From positions 100,559 to 164,558 of the forward strand of contig JXTB01000713.1 of the NCBI GenBank assembly GCA_002914805.1: a stretch of DNA of 64,000 bases, given 5' to 3'. The notes under the pieces were generated by a model. That model did not search any database and was not told the origin of the DNA. It saw only the letters and a program-made list of their open reading frames with translations. Every line of letters starts with the position of its first letter. Positions within the stretch are counted from its first letter, which is position 1. Shown one piece after another: positions 26,275 through 36,956 of the stretch. The translations under genes and the position numbers were made by a program. Source of the DNA: Parasponia andersonii. Taxonomy: Eukaryota > Streptophyta > Magnoliopsida > Rosales > Cannabaceae.

Positions 26275-26531
26275 TAACACTCCTCCTTGAATGTGCATTA
26301 TACAAGAAAATGCCTCGTTAAAACCTTACTAAAAAAACCTTGTAGAAAAAATCTAAGTTAAGGAAAAAGAGTATACATTTTTTATTTTTATTACGCTTTA
26401 AAAAAGCTCTCATTAAAAACCTTGTTAGGAAAACGCAGTAGGACAAAATCTTAACTAAGGAAAAAAGAGTATATGCGTAACAATCTTCCCCTCATGACTA
26501 ATTCATTTCAAATTCACTAAAAATCTTTGAG

Positions 26532-27688
26532 TTAGCGCATTCCAATTTTGTGCACCAATGTTTTGAATATTGTGGTGGGAAGTGATTTAGTGAATAGATT
26601 AACTAAGTTGTCATTAGAGCAAATTTGTTGAATATTTATATCATCTTTCTTCTGAAGTTCATGTGTGAAGAACAATTTGGGTAATATATGCTTAGTTCTA
26701 TCACTTTTGATATACCCTCCTTTAAATTGAGCAATGTATGCAACATTATCCTCATATATAACAGTTAGAATTGGTCTGATAGAAGTTAATTTACATGTTT
26801 CTTGAATATGTTGAATCATGGATCTCAACTATACATATTCTCAGCTTGCCTCATGAAGTGCAATTATTTCAGAATGATTCAAGGAGGTAGCAGAGATCGT
26901 TTGTTTTGTAGAACACTAGGATATAGTTGTATCACCATTAGTAAATAGATAATCTGTTTGAGATCGGACTTTATGTGGGTCAAACAAGTATCCTACATCT
27001 GTAAAATTAGTTAATTGTGATATGGATTTATTAAAATAAAATAAACCTATGTCAGTTGTTTTATAAAGATAATGAAATATTTGTTTAACTTTTTTCCAGT
27101 GTCTTCGAGTTGGAGCGGAACTATATCTTACTAGTAAATTAACAAAAAAAGATATATTAGGCCAAGTATAATTAGCAAGATACATAAGAGCTCCAATTGC
27201 ACTCATATATGGTACTTTAGAAACCCAGAATTTCTTTGTTATCTTCTCGATGATGAAAATGATCTTTATTTACATCAAGTATTTTGACAACTATTAGGGT
27301 ACTTAATGAGTGAGCTTTGTCTATATAAAATCTTTTAAGGACTTTTTCTGTATAAGACGACTGATGTACAAGTCTACCATTTGGTAAATGCTCAATCTAG
27401 AGGCTAAGATAAAATTTTGTTTTTCCAAGATCTTTCATTTCAAATTATTTTTTAAAATATTCTATTACCTCATTAATCTCTTTAGGAGTCCCAATGATAT
27501 TCAAATCATTAACATATACTACAATGATAGAAAATCCAATTCATGAGCTATCAATAAAGATGCATGGACAAATAGGATTATTCACATATCATTTATTCAA
27601 AAGATATTCACTAAGACGATTATATCATATGTGTCCGGATTACTTTATTCTATATAAAGATCTTTGTAATTTTATTGAACACATTTCC
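26532..27688 (-). pseudogene. copia reverse transcriptase C-part and RNase H
   Basis: On the minus strand the RT fingers/palm end reads near 27590-27680 with stops, the catalytic box reads YVND (27505-27530) where YVDD is expected, and the thumb and connection follow (FKKEFEMKDLGKTKFYLSLQ). A recognisable copia block is at 26916-27206 (SAIGALMYLANYTWPNISFF). RNase H is at 26532-26828 (YEDNVAYIAQFKGGYIKSDR; DNLVNLFTKSLPT). Frameshifts and stops break the frame at several points, so no product is expected. Confidence 0.85.
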
Positions 27689-27689
27689 T

Positions 27690-28532
27690 GTGGTATTGCA
27701 AAATATTGCAAATCAATTACCTGATGCATTCATTGATACAAATAGAGTGACTAGATCTCATATACTAGCTATAAATACTCTAGCTAAGATTGATATTCTT
27801 ATAGGATAATTTTTAGGAATAACAACATGTGAGTCTAAGATATGCATGAAGTGTGGTAGACTAATTGGCTCTAAAGATAAAATCCCTAGGAATTAAAAGG
27901 GATATATTACATAAATTGGTCATCCTAAAAATGACAACATTCCTAATGAAATAATTACATTGCCAAAATAGGCAGTTGACATAACTAAACAAATAACTCC
28001 AGAAGAGGTTCAGGTACCTGATGATATTGAAAATAAAGAGATCTCAATAAGTTATGTTAGCTCAAGAAAGGAATGGAAACATAATAAAACTATTGTTAAC
28101 AATATATTTGCATATATAATAGCTACTAATATAACAAATAAAAACGAAGATCTTGAACTAAAATCGGTCGAAGAATGTCGACGTTGAAATTATTGGCCAA
28201 AATAGAAAGATACAATCTAGGAAGAACTAAAATCTCTTGGGAAAAGAGAAGTATTTGGATCTGTTGTCTAAATACTTAAAGGTGTGAATTCAATAGAGTA
28301 CAGATGGGTCTCTGTACAAAAATATAATGAGAAAAATGAGATTGTGAGATACAAAGTATGACTTGTGGTACAAGGTTTCTCACAAAGACCAGGAATAGAT
28401 TTTGAAGAGACATATTCTCCTGTAGTAGATGCAATAACATTACTATACTTAATTAGTCTAGCAACCTATAAAGGACTTAAAATATGTTTGATGGATTTTG
28501 TAATAGTATATTTATATGGGTCACTTGATAGT
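27690..28532 (+). pseudogene. Inverted piece of copia pol (linker and RT N-part)
   Basis: This block reads on the plus strand although its neighbours read on the minus strand. It starts with NQLPDAFIDTNRVTRSH near 27714, continues with a CESKICMKCGRLIGSKDKIP segment, and ends in RT blocks GFSQRPGIDFEETYSPVVDA and YLYGSLDS near 28375-28532. Homology switches strand within a few bases at about 27690 and 28532. It contains several stops. Confidence 0.85.
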
Positions 28533-29490
28533 ATTTTCTTAACTTCTAGTTTATATTGATTATTACAAGGATCAAAATGAGATAATGATGATGCATTCCA
28601 AAAAATTTCAAGTTGTTTTTCTGACTTTTGTTTTTTTCTCCCTAATGGTGGGAATATGGTTTCATCAAATTAACAATCGGTAAATAGTGCCTTGAAAACA
28701 TTACCTGTTAGAGGTTCAAGATATTTGATAATAGAAGGAGACTCAAAACCAATATAAATTCTTAATCTTCTTTGAGAGCCTTTCTTGGTGTGTTGTGGTG
28801 GAGCGATTGGTGCATATACTGTACAACCAAAAACTCGTAGATAGGAAATATTTGGTTCTTAACCAAAAGTAAGTTATAGTAGAGAATATTTTTGATAGCC
28901 TAAAGGTCTAATACGAATAAAGGCAGTATTATGTAATGTAACATACCCCCAAGCAGAAGCAAGTAACTTTGTTCTCATTAATAAAGGTTTAGCAGCTAAT
29001 TGAATGTATTTAATAAATGATTCAACTAAACCATTCTGTGTATGTGTGCAGGCAACAGGGTGTTCAACGTAATTCTAATTGTCATATAATAATCATTAAA
29101 AGCTTGAGATATAAACTTACCAGCATTATCAAGACGAATAGTCTTTATTATATAGTTTGGAAATTGTGCTCTTAAACGAATTAATTGAGCAAGAAGTCTC
29201 GCAAATGTAATATTGTGAGTAGATAATAAATAAATGTGTGACCAATATGTTGAAGCATCTATCAACACTATAAAGTATTTAAATGGTCCACATGCTGGAT
29301 GAATAGGCCCACATATATCTCCTTGAATTCTTTTTAGAAATATAGGAAACTCAACTACAACTTTCATTGGAGATGGCATAATAATTAATTTGCCTTGAGA
29401 ACAAACCCTACAGAAAGGTTCATTGGACAAAAAAATCTTCTGGTTCTTTAATGGATGTCCATGTGAGATTTTAATAATTCTTTGTATCAT
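28533..29490 (-). pseudogene. copia integrase remnant
   Basis: The minus-strand frame 29490-29026 shows the pre-integrase zinc region remnant (PFCRVCSQGK), then the integrase core: GDICGPIHPACGPFKYFIVLIDASTYWSHIYLL contains the first Asp, and IKTIRLDNAGKFISQAFNDY contains the second Asp. Later pieces near 28900-28600 continue in other frames (IYIGFESPSIIKYLEPLTG). Stops and shifts interrupt it after 29026. Confidence 0.8.
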
Positions 29491-30268
29491 AATATCTCAG
29501 GAAGACCTAGATGGTCATGTCAAAGAGAGAAAACTTTAGGATTATAATCATTTTTTATCATCACATTATGTGATTCAATCGTACTTATACATGTGTAATA
29601 CAACCCAGAGGAAAATGCATATATCTCTTCTAGTATTTGCTTCTCGCTTGAGATAATAAAAATAATGTAGAGACACTCTATATTATTTTTATATTTAGTC
29701 TCAATATGATATCCATTGCAACATATATCTTTGAAACTTAGCAAATTTCTTCTTGATTAGTTAGAGAATAAAACAACATTTATAATTAATTTTGTTCATC
29801 TGGGTAGTATTATTATAGCTCTTCTAGAGCCTTCAATTATTTTTGTGGTATCTGAAATTATATTCATATTTACTTTTGATAATGATAATTTTATGAAATA
29901 TTTTTCATCTTTAAGGATTGTATGTGTTGTCACACTATCTACTAGACAAATATCTTTACCATTGGTTTTCGAACTAATATTAGTGAAATCTATATATTTT
30001 CACAAATTAAAGCAAAAGAGCTATAATTATTAGATGAAAGACGATATGAAATACTTAATTTAAGAAAAGTAATACATTATATAAACATGAATTGAAAATA
30101 GCACACAAGGATTATATAATCTAACACACAACATACTTAGATATTAATGATCAATTATCAATTGTTCTTAATTGGATTTTTAAAGAAGTCCGAAATATCC
30201 AAATGGGCAAAATCCATAAGATCATTTTGTTCAACAAAATTTGTTTCTTTGTTTTTTTTTTTCCTTCA
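29491..30268 (-). mobile_element. copia internal region, protease part, decayed
   Basis: Lies between the gag and integrase remnants in the element's minus orientation, where the aspartic protease is expected. Scattered short frames are present, but I could not read an intact D-S/T-G active site. Treated as decayed element DNA. Confidence 0.5.
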
Positions 30269-30269
30269 A

Positions 30270-31174
30270 TTATGCTTGGTAAATGTCGACAAGGTATTTG
30301 GGCGTATGATAAGTACGTGACCAATGTCTTCTCATACCACATCTGTAATAAATATTCTCATGATTTTGAAATGGTTTATATTGTGAACATTTTCTCTTTT
30401 TTTGTATCTCTTCATTATTTCCCCGTTTTTGGTGAGTTGCGGTTTTCTTAAAATTTGAAAAGTTATTATGACCACCATAATACGAAGAAAAATTTCGACT
30501 ATGACCTTTGTCACGACCATGACCTCGATCATGACCATGACTACGTTTATAGCCATAATTAGTAGTTGATATAACATTTACTTCAGGAAATGTCATCGAA
30601 CCAGTCAGACAAATTTCATGGTTTTTTATTAATAGCTCATTATTTTATTCAGTAACCGGTTTACATGAAATCAATTCAGAATATTTTTTAAAACTACGCT
30701 CCCGATATTGTTGCTGTATGACAATATTCGATGTATGGAAAGTGGAGTATGTTTTTTCTAATATATTTTCGTCAGTAACATTTTCTTCACATAATTTAAA
30801 TTGAGAAGTAATTTGAAATATTGCTAAATTATATTCACTAACTATTTTAAAATCCTGTAAATGCATGCGCATCCAATCATAACGAGCTTTAGAGAATATC
30901 ATAGTTTTCTGGTAATCATATATTTCTTTAAAATTTTGCTATAGCACAGATAGATTCTTTACAATTTAATATTCGGTTTTTAATCCCTCGTGCAAATGAT
31001 GTCCAAGGAAGATCATGACTTTTGCACGATCCTGAGTAAATGCATCATTTCATTCTTTAATTTATTTTCAAGATTCATGGCATCAAGATAGATTTCAGCA
31101 TCAGGTGTCCATGCCAAATAATTCTTGCTTGAAATTTCAAAGGAAATGAATTCAAGTTTTGTGAGGGTTGTCAT
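30270..31174 (-). pseudogene. copia gag remnant
   Basis: A gag start codon is at 31174 (MTTLTKLEFISFEISSKNYL, then WTPDAEIYLDAM). A UBN2-type capsid segment is at 30902-30645 (ARYDWMRMHLQDFKIVSEYN). A basic, His/Gly-rich segment at 30596-30420 (RSHGHDRGHGRDKGHSR) leads to a zinc knuckle near 30345 that reads YYRCGMRRHWSRTYHT, in which two of the CCHC cysteines appear lost. Stops near 31010-30905 break the frame. Confidence 0.82.
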
Positions 31175-31693
31175 TGTAAAAATTATTATATCACAAAATA
31201 TTATATAATTAGGAATAAGAAACTCATAATTTTATTAATACATAGTCATAGAAAAATAAAGTACGATTACTTAATATATTGAATTAATAATATTCAAATA
31301 CATAATTATAATCATGTATATTATAGAGGTCTATAATCAAACATATAGATATGAAAAACTTAAAGTTAATAGATTAATTGTAAGTACATAAGTATTGCCA
31401 AAATAATAATTTATGGTAAAAAAAATGACGATAATTAGTATTTCAAATAACATCATATAAAGAAGTAATTCAATATAATATTAGAACATTAAAACTTTCA
31501 AATTATTAGAAAGAAAATTAAAGATACTAAAATTAGAAAAAAATAAAGTATATATAAATACACTTTTGTATATACAATATATGTACATATATTAAATTGT
31601 TTATGATAGATTTTCATCAAACTAAAAGGGATATTAATAATGCAATATAGTAACTGATAAAATTGCATCTTGGCAAGATTATAAAAGCTAGAA

Positions 31694-31709
31694 GCTTGCA
31701 CTGATAATA
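31694..31709 (-). other. Primer binding site of copia element
   Basis: On the minus strand the 16 bases next to the 5' LTR read TATTATCAGTGCAAGC. This resembles the initiator-methionine tRNA complement (TGGTATCAGAGC...) used by most plant copia elements, with a few substitutions. It fixes the element's orientation. Confidence 0.7.
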
Positions 31710-32042
31710 TGTTATAAATAATATTGAGAGTATATAATATAAGAGCTTAAGAATACTAATGCTAAAACAAAGAAATTGACGTGAAAAAATCTCTTCTCTT
31801 CTTTCTTTCACACTTTTTTTATTTCTTTTCTTTTTTAAGTGAAGTTGAGAAGTCTATTTATAGGTCAATACAATTAATCTTAACTATACACTTAATTGTC
31901 ACTTGTATGACATTTATCCTAGAACACCTAACACATTAATTGAAAATTTTAATCTAATTTTCAATGATTTATACATCACACATGATGTAAAAAGAACAAT
32001 TATTGAAATAATTTAATAGACATACAGATAGTAAATATTTCA
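31710..32042 (-). mobile_element. 5' LTR of copia element (right copy)
   Basis: 333 bp, TG...CA, matching 25934-26274 with scattered substitutions and small indels. The divergence between the pair, clear by eye, indicates an old insertion. The whole element spans 25934-32042 (about 6.1 kb). Confidence 0.9.
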
Positions 32043-32881
32043 GATCAAGGTATATATTTTACAAAGAACAATTAGTTATTTTATCTTTAAACTGAATTTG
32101 CTTCTTCTTTTTTTTTTTTTTTTTTTCTTTTGTAATTAATTGTCCTCTAAATGACAAGAAGGTTCCTCATTTGCCCCTAACAATAATATCATTAAAAGAG
32201 TAATTAGTGGGTAATGACTAAATTGCCATTTTACTTTTTAAAGAGTTAAATAAATGTCTTCGTTAATTTTCTTCAAAGCCGTCCGTGGTGGTACATGCCC
32301 CAAAATACATCCCAAATGCCGGGAAAAGTAATTAGGGTGGGTATCCTATTTCTACACCTCATCTTAGTAAGTGCAATTTGCTTATAGCTAAATGATAAGA
32401 GTATAACTATTTTTTTTCATTTGCTACATCCACCGATTTAATTTTAGTTTACATACTTGTGTTTGTCACCGTCAGTTTTTGACTTTACACTTTTTGTGAG
32501 AATTTAAGCCTAATACCCTTTTTTATACTTATACTTCAAAGATACCTTTTTTTTTTAATTTTATTTTTCGTTCAAAAGTGCCCATTAAAATGTATACAGT
32601 ATTATATACATATATGGGATATATTTCTCAAAATAATGGGTATTTTCCGAAAGAAAAATTAAAATTTGTATTTATGAAAATATTTCTCAAACAACGAGTA
32701 TTTATGAACTTTTCCCCAAATTTGTTGAGCCCGGCCCAAAAGGGCCTTGGTGGGAGAGGCCCATTTATAATCGGCCGCGCTAACCTTTCCGGCGAAACAA
32801 AATAAAGCTTGGAAAATTAAACCGCCTTTCTTAAGTCGGTGAACTCTGCCTCGATTCCGAGATTCTCATTATCTCATCCTA
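32043..32881. other. Intergenic, upstream of CCDC124-like gene
   Basis: No gene. It includes a long T run at 32106-32126, the dispersed repeat copy at 32497-32717 and, at 32730-32880, a less AT-rich stretch that likely holds the promoter and 5' leader of the downstream gene. Confidence 0.5.
32497..32717. repeat. Dispersed MITE-like repeat, copy 1
   Basis: Begins TGAGAATTTAAGCCTAATAC and ends GTATTTATGAACTTTTCCCC. The same ends in the same order bound a longer copy at 45307-45713. The two ends are weakly complementary, suggesting a decayed palindromic non-autonomous element. No target duplication could be assigned. Confidence 0.5.
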
Positions 32882-32974
32882 TTGAAGCCTCAATTACGCT
32901 CTTCAAGTCCCACAAACCAGTATCATCATCGTCGTCGTCGCTCTAGGGTTCGTTTGACCTCGAAGCGAGCAACG

Positions 32975-35193
32975 ATGCCGAAGAAGATGGGCGTCAACAG
33001 TAAAGCCGAGGAGGCTAGGGCTCGCAAGAGCGCCACCGAGGCCGATCGCAAGGATCGCGAGGCTAGAGCCAAGGAGGACCAGTACTGGCGCGAGGCCGAG
33101 GGCTCCAAGTCCCGCGCCGGCAAAAAGCGGGAAGACGAGGCCGAGAAGCGAGCCGAGGCCGCCGCCCGCCGCGCCGAGGCCCGCCGCTTGGCCGAGAAGG
33201 AGCAGAAGGAGCTGGAGAAGCTCGCCAAGAAGCCCGACAAGAAGGCCAACAGGGTCTCCATCCCCGTCCCCAAGGTCACCGAGGCGGAGCTCAGGCGCCG
33301 CCGCGAGGAGGAGCAGGCTTCCTTGCAGAAGAAGGACGAGGAGTCCAAGAAGCGGCACAGCCGGACCGCCGCGGAGGAGGAGTACGAGCGGATGGTGCTT
33401 GTGACGAATACCAATCGTGACGATTCGATAATCGAAGCCAGGACGGTGGAGGACGCCATTGCTCAGATCTCCGTTGCCGATAACTTGCCCGCAGATCGCC
33501 ACCCGGAGAGGCGGCTCAAGGCTTCGTTTAAGGTACGCTCTTTGGTTCTCAATTAATTTGTACGCTCTTTGGTTCTCAATTAATTTGAACTTTGATTTTT
33601 TTTTTAAATTGGATATTAGGGTTTTGTGGATTCATGTTGATCGAATTGTTTATATTTGATTGGTTTTTGCGTAGTTGTAGACATTTTGTAGAGATCAGTA
33701 ATCGGTATCTTGCTTCGAAATTGAGGAGTAATGAGTCTTGAATTCTGCATCATGATTTGTCGTTTGTAGTTAATGTTGGGCGCCTTATTAGTATTGGATA
33801 GTACAGTTTGTCAAATTCAGCCACTCCATGGTAGTTCAGATATGCTAGGTTGCGGTAATACGGATTTGAGTCTCACTTTTTTCAATTGCTTAGTTAGTTG
33901 TGGTGGAAAAGGATTCAGTCATTTACTTGGAGCGGAACATTTTTCTTGAACACCTCTCTAGATATGGAGTTAGTCGATGAAAGGGATAGATTTGGTTGAT
34001 AGGGATTGCAAAAAAACGATGGCAGCACAATTCGAATTAAGTGCCAAAAGGGCAAAAACTCAGTTCTTTTACTGCATACTGAATCGAATACCTCCTCAGC
34101 AGATTTATTATAGCCTAACATTTGTGCTTTGGCCTTTACCGGTTATGCTCTGTTAGGCCATGCATTGTTTCATATTTATTGTTTTGTTTATCACATTTTT
34201 CTTTTGAAAGAAAAATTAAATTTTGTGCTTCATTTTGACCCTTTTTTTTTTCAAAAAAAGTTTATGCAGGGGCAGGCAATATACACCCAGCTTAATGGTT
34301 GTAATCTTTGCATCTAAAGTTTTAGTATTACTAGACAGCATTTTTGAATAGAATGTAGATTCAAGCCTGCAGCTCTACAGGACAAAGCTTATATTTAATC
34401 ACTAATTATATGATACCCCACGTATGGAATTTAACCTAATATTGTTGTGGTTATTATTCTTTATCCTTTTTGGGATAGAGCTGTTAGTTTCATGTTTGAC
34501 TGGGTCAGCATTTGATTATTCTTTAGCCTACAGTTCCTCTGGATAATTGCCGAAAGCTTTATATTAGCAAGTTTGTTGAGAAATTTATTACTATAGTATG
34601 GACATTTTTTCTGAGCCCTGCTTCGTGATGCTTAGAACTTTTTAAGTATATTTACCATGAACTGGATGTACAGGGACGTTAGTAATTAATCTCTTTATTT
34701 TGATCTTACATCTGATTCCAACGTACAATGAAGCTAGCATGTTAATACTAATTATTTCTTGAAAACTTGTAGGCTTTTGAGGAAGCTGAGCTTCCCAGGC
34801 TGAAGGAGGAAAAACCAGGTCTTACTCACACTCAATACAAAGACATGATATGGAAGCTATGGAAGAAATCTCCTGACAATCCCCTAAACCAGGTCCCTTA
34901 TCTTTATTGTCATGTAAACGTTTTCAATTATAGGATTTTTCAGCTCTTTCCTTGGTTGAGTTTCACCACTTTTCAAGCTAAGATCCTCTAGTGTAAAATA
35001 TTAGAGGGTGTGTCCTTTAACATTCAACCTGATGGGTTAATCTGTCATGTCATATTGTCTACTAAAATTAACAAATTTGGTTAATCTATAATGTCATGTG
35101 GTTACTAAAATTAAAAAATTTAGTTTGGGATTACTTTTTCCTAATTTAAGGGCACACTAATCTGTACTTTCGCATCTGCAGGTTACTGAGTGA
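32975..35193 (+). CDS. CCDC124/Lso2-like coiled-coil protein, 3 exons
   Basis: Homolog of coiled-coil domain protein 124. The yeast and human relatives bind idle 80S ribosomes and help them recover (family knowledge; the role in plants is inferred). Exons: 32975-33532, 34773-34892, 35182-35193, with matching phases and 229 aa. The N-terminus is basic (MPKKMGVNSKAEEARARKSA), followed by a long Lys/Glu/Arg/Ala-rich helix over residues 10-150. The conserved C-terminal domain runs from about 150 to 226 (VEDAIAQISV, HPERRLKASFKAFEEAELPR, THTQYKDMIWKLWKKSPDNP LNQ). I chose the ATG at 32975 because MPKKMG is the family start; an in-frame upstream ATG at 32882 gives an unlikely extension. The first exon is markedly GC-rich compared with its surroundings. 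Confidence 0.92.
33533..33586 (+). repeat. 27-bp tandem duplication of a splice donor
   Basis: GTACGCTCTTTGGTTCTCAA begins at 33533 and again at 33560, so the first intron opens with two identical potential donors. Using the second one would add nine codons including an in-frame stop, so the first is probably functional. Confidence 0.9.
35001..35160. mobile_element. Possible MITE in CCDC124-like gene intron 2
   Basis: A 160-bp stretch starts TTAGAGGGTGTGTCCTTTAA and ends TTAAGGGCACACTAA. Its ends form an imperfect inverted repeat around GTGYCCTTWAA. The middle holds two diverged copies of a GGTTAATCTNT...GTCATGT...ACTAAAATTA unit. No clear target duplication is seen. Confidence 0.4.
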
Positions 35194-36956
35194 TGACTAC
35201 TTCATCTTCACTATAAGATAGCGCATGGGTTTTTCTCCTGGATTATTGTCATACTTGATCACACTCAACAAGACACGCATTTGTGGTTTGACCTTTATGT
35301 GTGGTTTCTATCCTGCTGTATGTGCTTTGTTCAGAATTGTCCGCTCAATTAGTCTGATTACAATAATTGTCGTCCCATTGTCATTTGCTATTGATCTGTA
35401 GCTTTATTCTATCCCTACTTTTATGGTTTCAGAAAATGCTGCATTGTTTTTTCGTTTCTCCTGGACTCTGTAGACAGTTGACTGAGGTATAAACTGTATA
35501 TGCGGTGAAACTAGTGTTAATACTAAAACTGAAAGTCCGTGCTCCCATTTTCAACAATTATCTAGATAGAGTACAAATCGGTCATTTAGCCTTGGGTGTG
35601 TGACTTGTGTTATGGCAGAATAGCATATTTAGCCTCTACTATTTAACGTTTGTAATTTGTCGTCTTTTCTCGGAAATGTAAAGTGATCTTATCTTGGATT
35701 AATAAGGGTAGAAGGCTTACAGATGATGTGAAGAAGTGGAGCTCCTGCGATCGTCAAGAGACTGTTAGAGTGGTTGTGAAATTCGGCAGAGATAGGATGC
35801 ATATACCTAAACTTGTTCCTGTAATTTTCCTTTGTGAAGAATCTATGCATTCTAGTTTTGCAGGCGTGCAACTGTTTTACACGTGTGCTACACGGTAATT
35901 CAGGCCAGTTCTAGTACATTTTGAGGGTGTTTAGGTATTTTTAGAGCTCTCAATACGGATGTAATAAATGCTATTAAGATTAGTAAGTTCTACTTTACCC
36001 CATAAATAAAGTTGCGAATGAAAATGACTCACTTTGAGCCATTAGTTTTGTGGTAGTGGGCAAGCTTCGTGTATGCATGGTGGTGGCGTGGAATTAAATG
36101 CCGATCATTAACAATGGTTGTGCTGCCGTGTTGAAACTAAGATTAATGGTGGTTGCTTTGCTTTACAATCTACCAATAAGAAATCAATTTAATTTTGTTT
36201 CAGTTTGATGCTTTTTCATGAGTTGATATTATCATATTAGCTTTGATAAACTTTGACTCACAATATGATGCGTCGCTCGTAGCTGTCGTAATTAGTATGG
36301 TTCCATATTTCTGATGGTACTTTCTTTGTAATAACACGGCATTGTATTTCACAGTAATACTACTTAAAGTAATAGAGAGAAGGATACTATAGTTGTCTCC
36401 GGCACTTTTCGAGTATATCGAGTATCGCTAAATTTATTGTCAAAAGGGAGCGAAAAGGTATATTGAGTAGCGTTTCTGGGTGGTCGTGATCCTATGGTGG
36501 AGAATGGACATGCTCACTTATGCAGTCATTATAGCTCGACGCAGTGGAATTCAGGATATTACAAACTTACATAACCTAGTCATGACGTGGTAATTGCCAG
36601 AAAATATGTACAGCACAAAAATGACAATCATATAGAGAGAGAATATGAAGCATGAAAAATTGTTTCCAAACTATTGTCTGAATATAGTGAGTTTTTATTC
36701 ACGGGTTCTAGTATGGTGTGCCCTTTACCATAACTATAAATTCCTACCAACTGCCAATAAATGAATAAATCCAACATCCAGTTGTGGTAGCTCAACAATG
36801 GTTCACAAATATGTCCAATCACATAATTACAAACAAGAGTTCGTTCCAAAAATTAGGGCGGCAGATAGAATCCAACTTCCAGAACTAAAAGCAAGATAAT
36901 AGTCAGTGGTGCGATGAGAAGGTTTCTGAGCACTAAGATTAACCATTTTCTCGACG
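35194..36956. other. Intergenic region
   Basis: No gene recognised. The left part likely carries the 3' UTR of the CCDC124-like gene and the right end the promoter of the kinase gene. The short frames at 35683-35898 and 36628-36849 have no recognisable content. Confidence 0.45.

Noticed and set aside
25923-32050. AAGGT outside both LTRs of the copia element as a target duplication
   Set aside because: The two AAGGT copies do not abut the TG...CA termini (they are several bases away on each side), so they are more likely chance.
32903-33502. Long minus-strand open frames (about 200 and 177 codons) opposite the CCDC124-like gene
   Set aside because: They mirror the GC-rich, biased first exon of the plus-strand gene; Leu/Gly/Ala- or Ser-rich products with no domain are typical antisense shadows.
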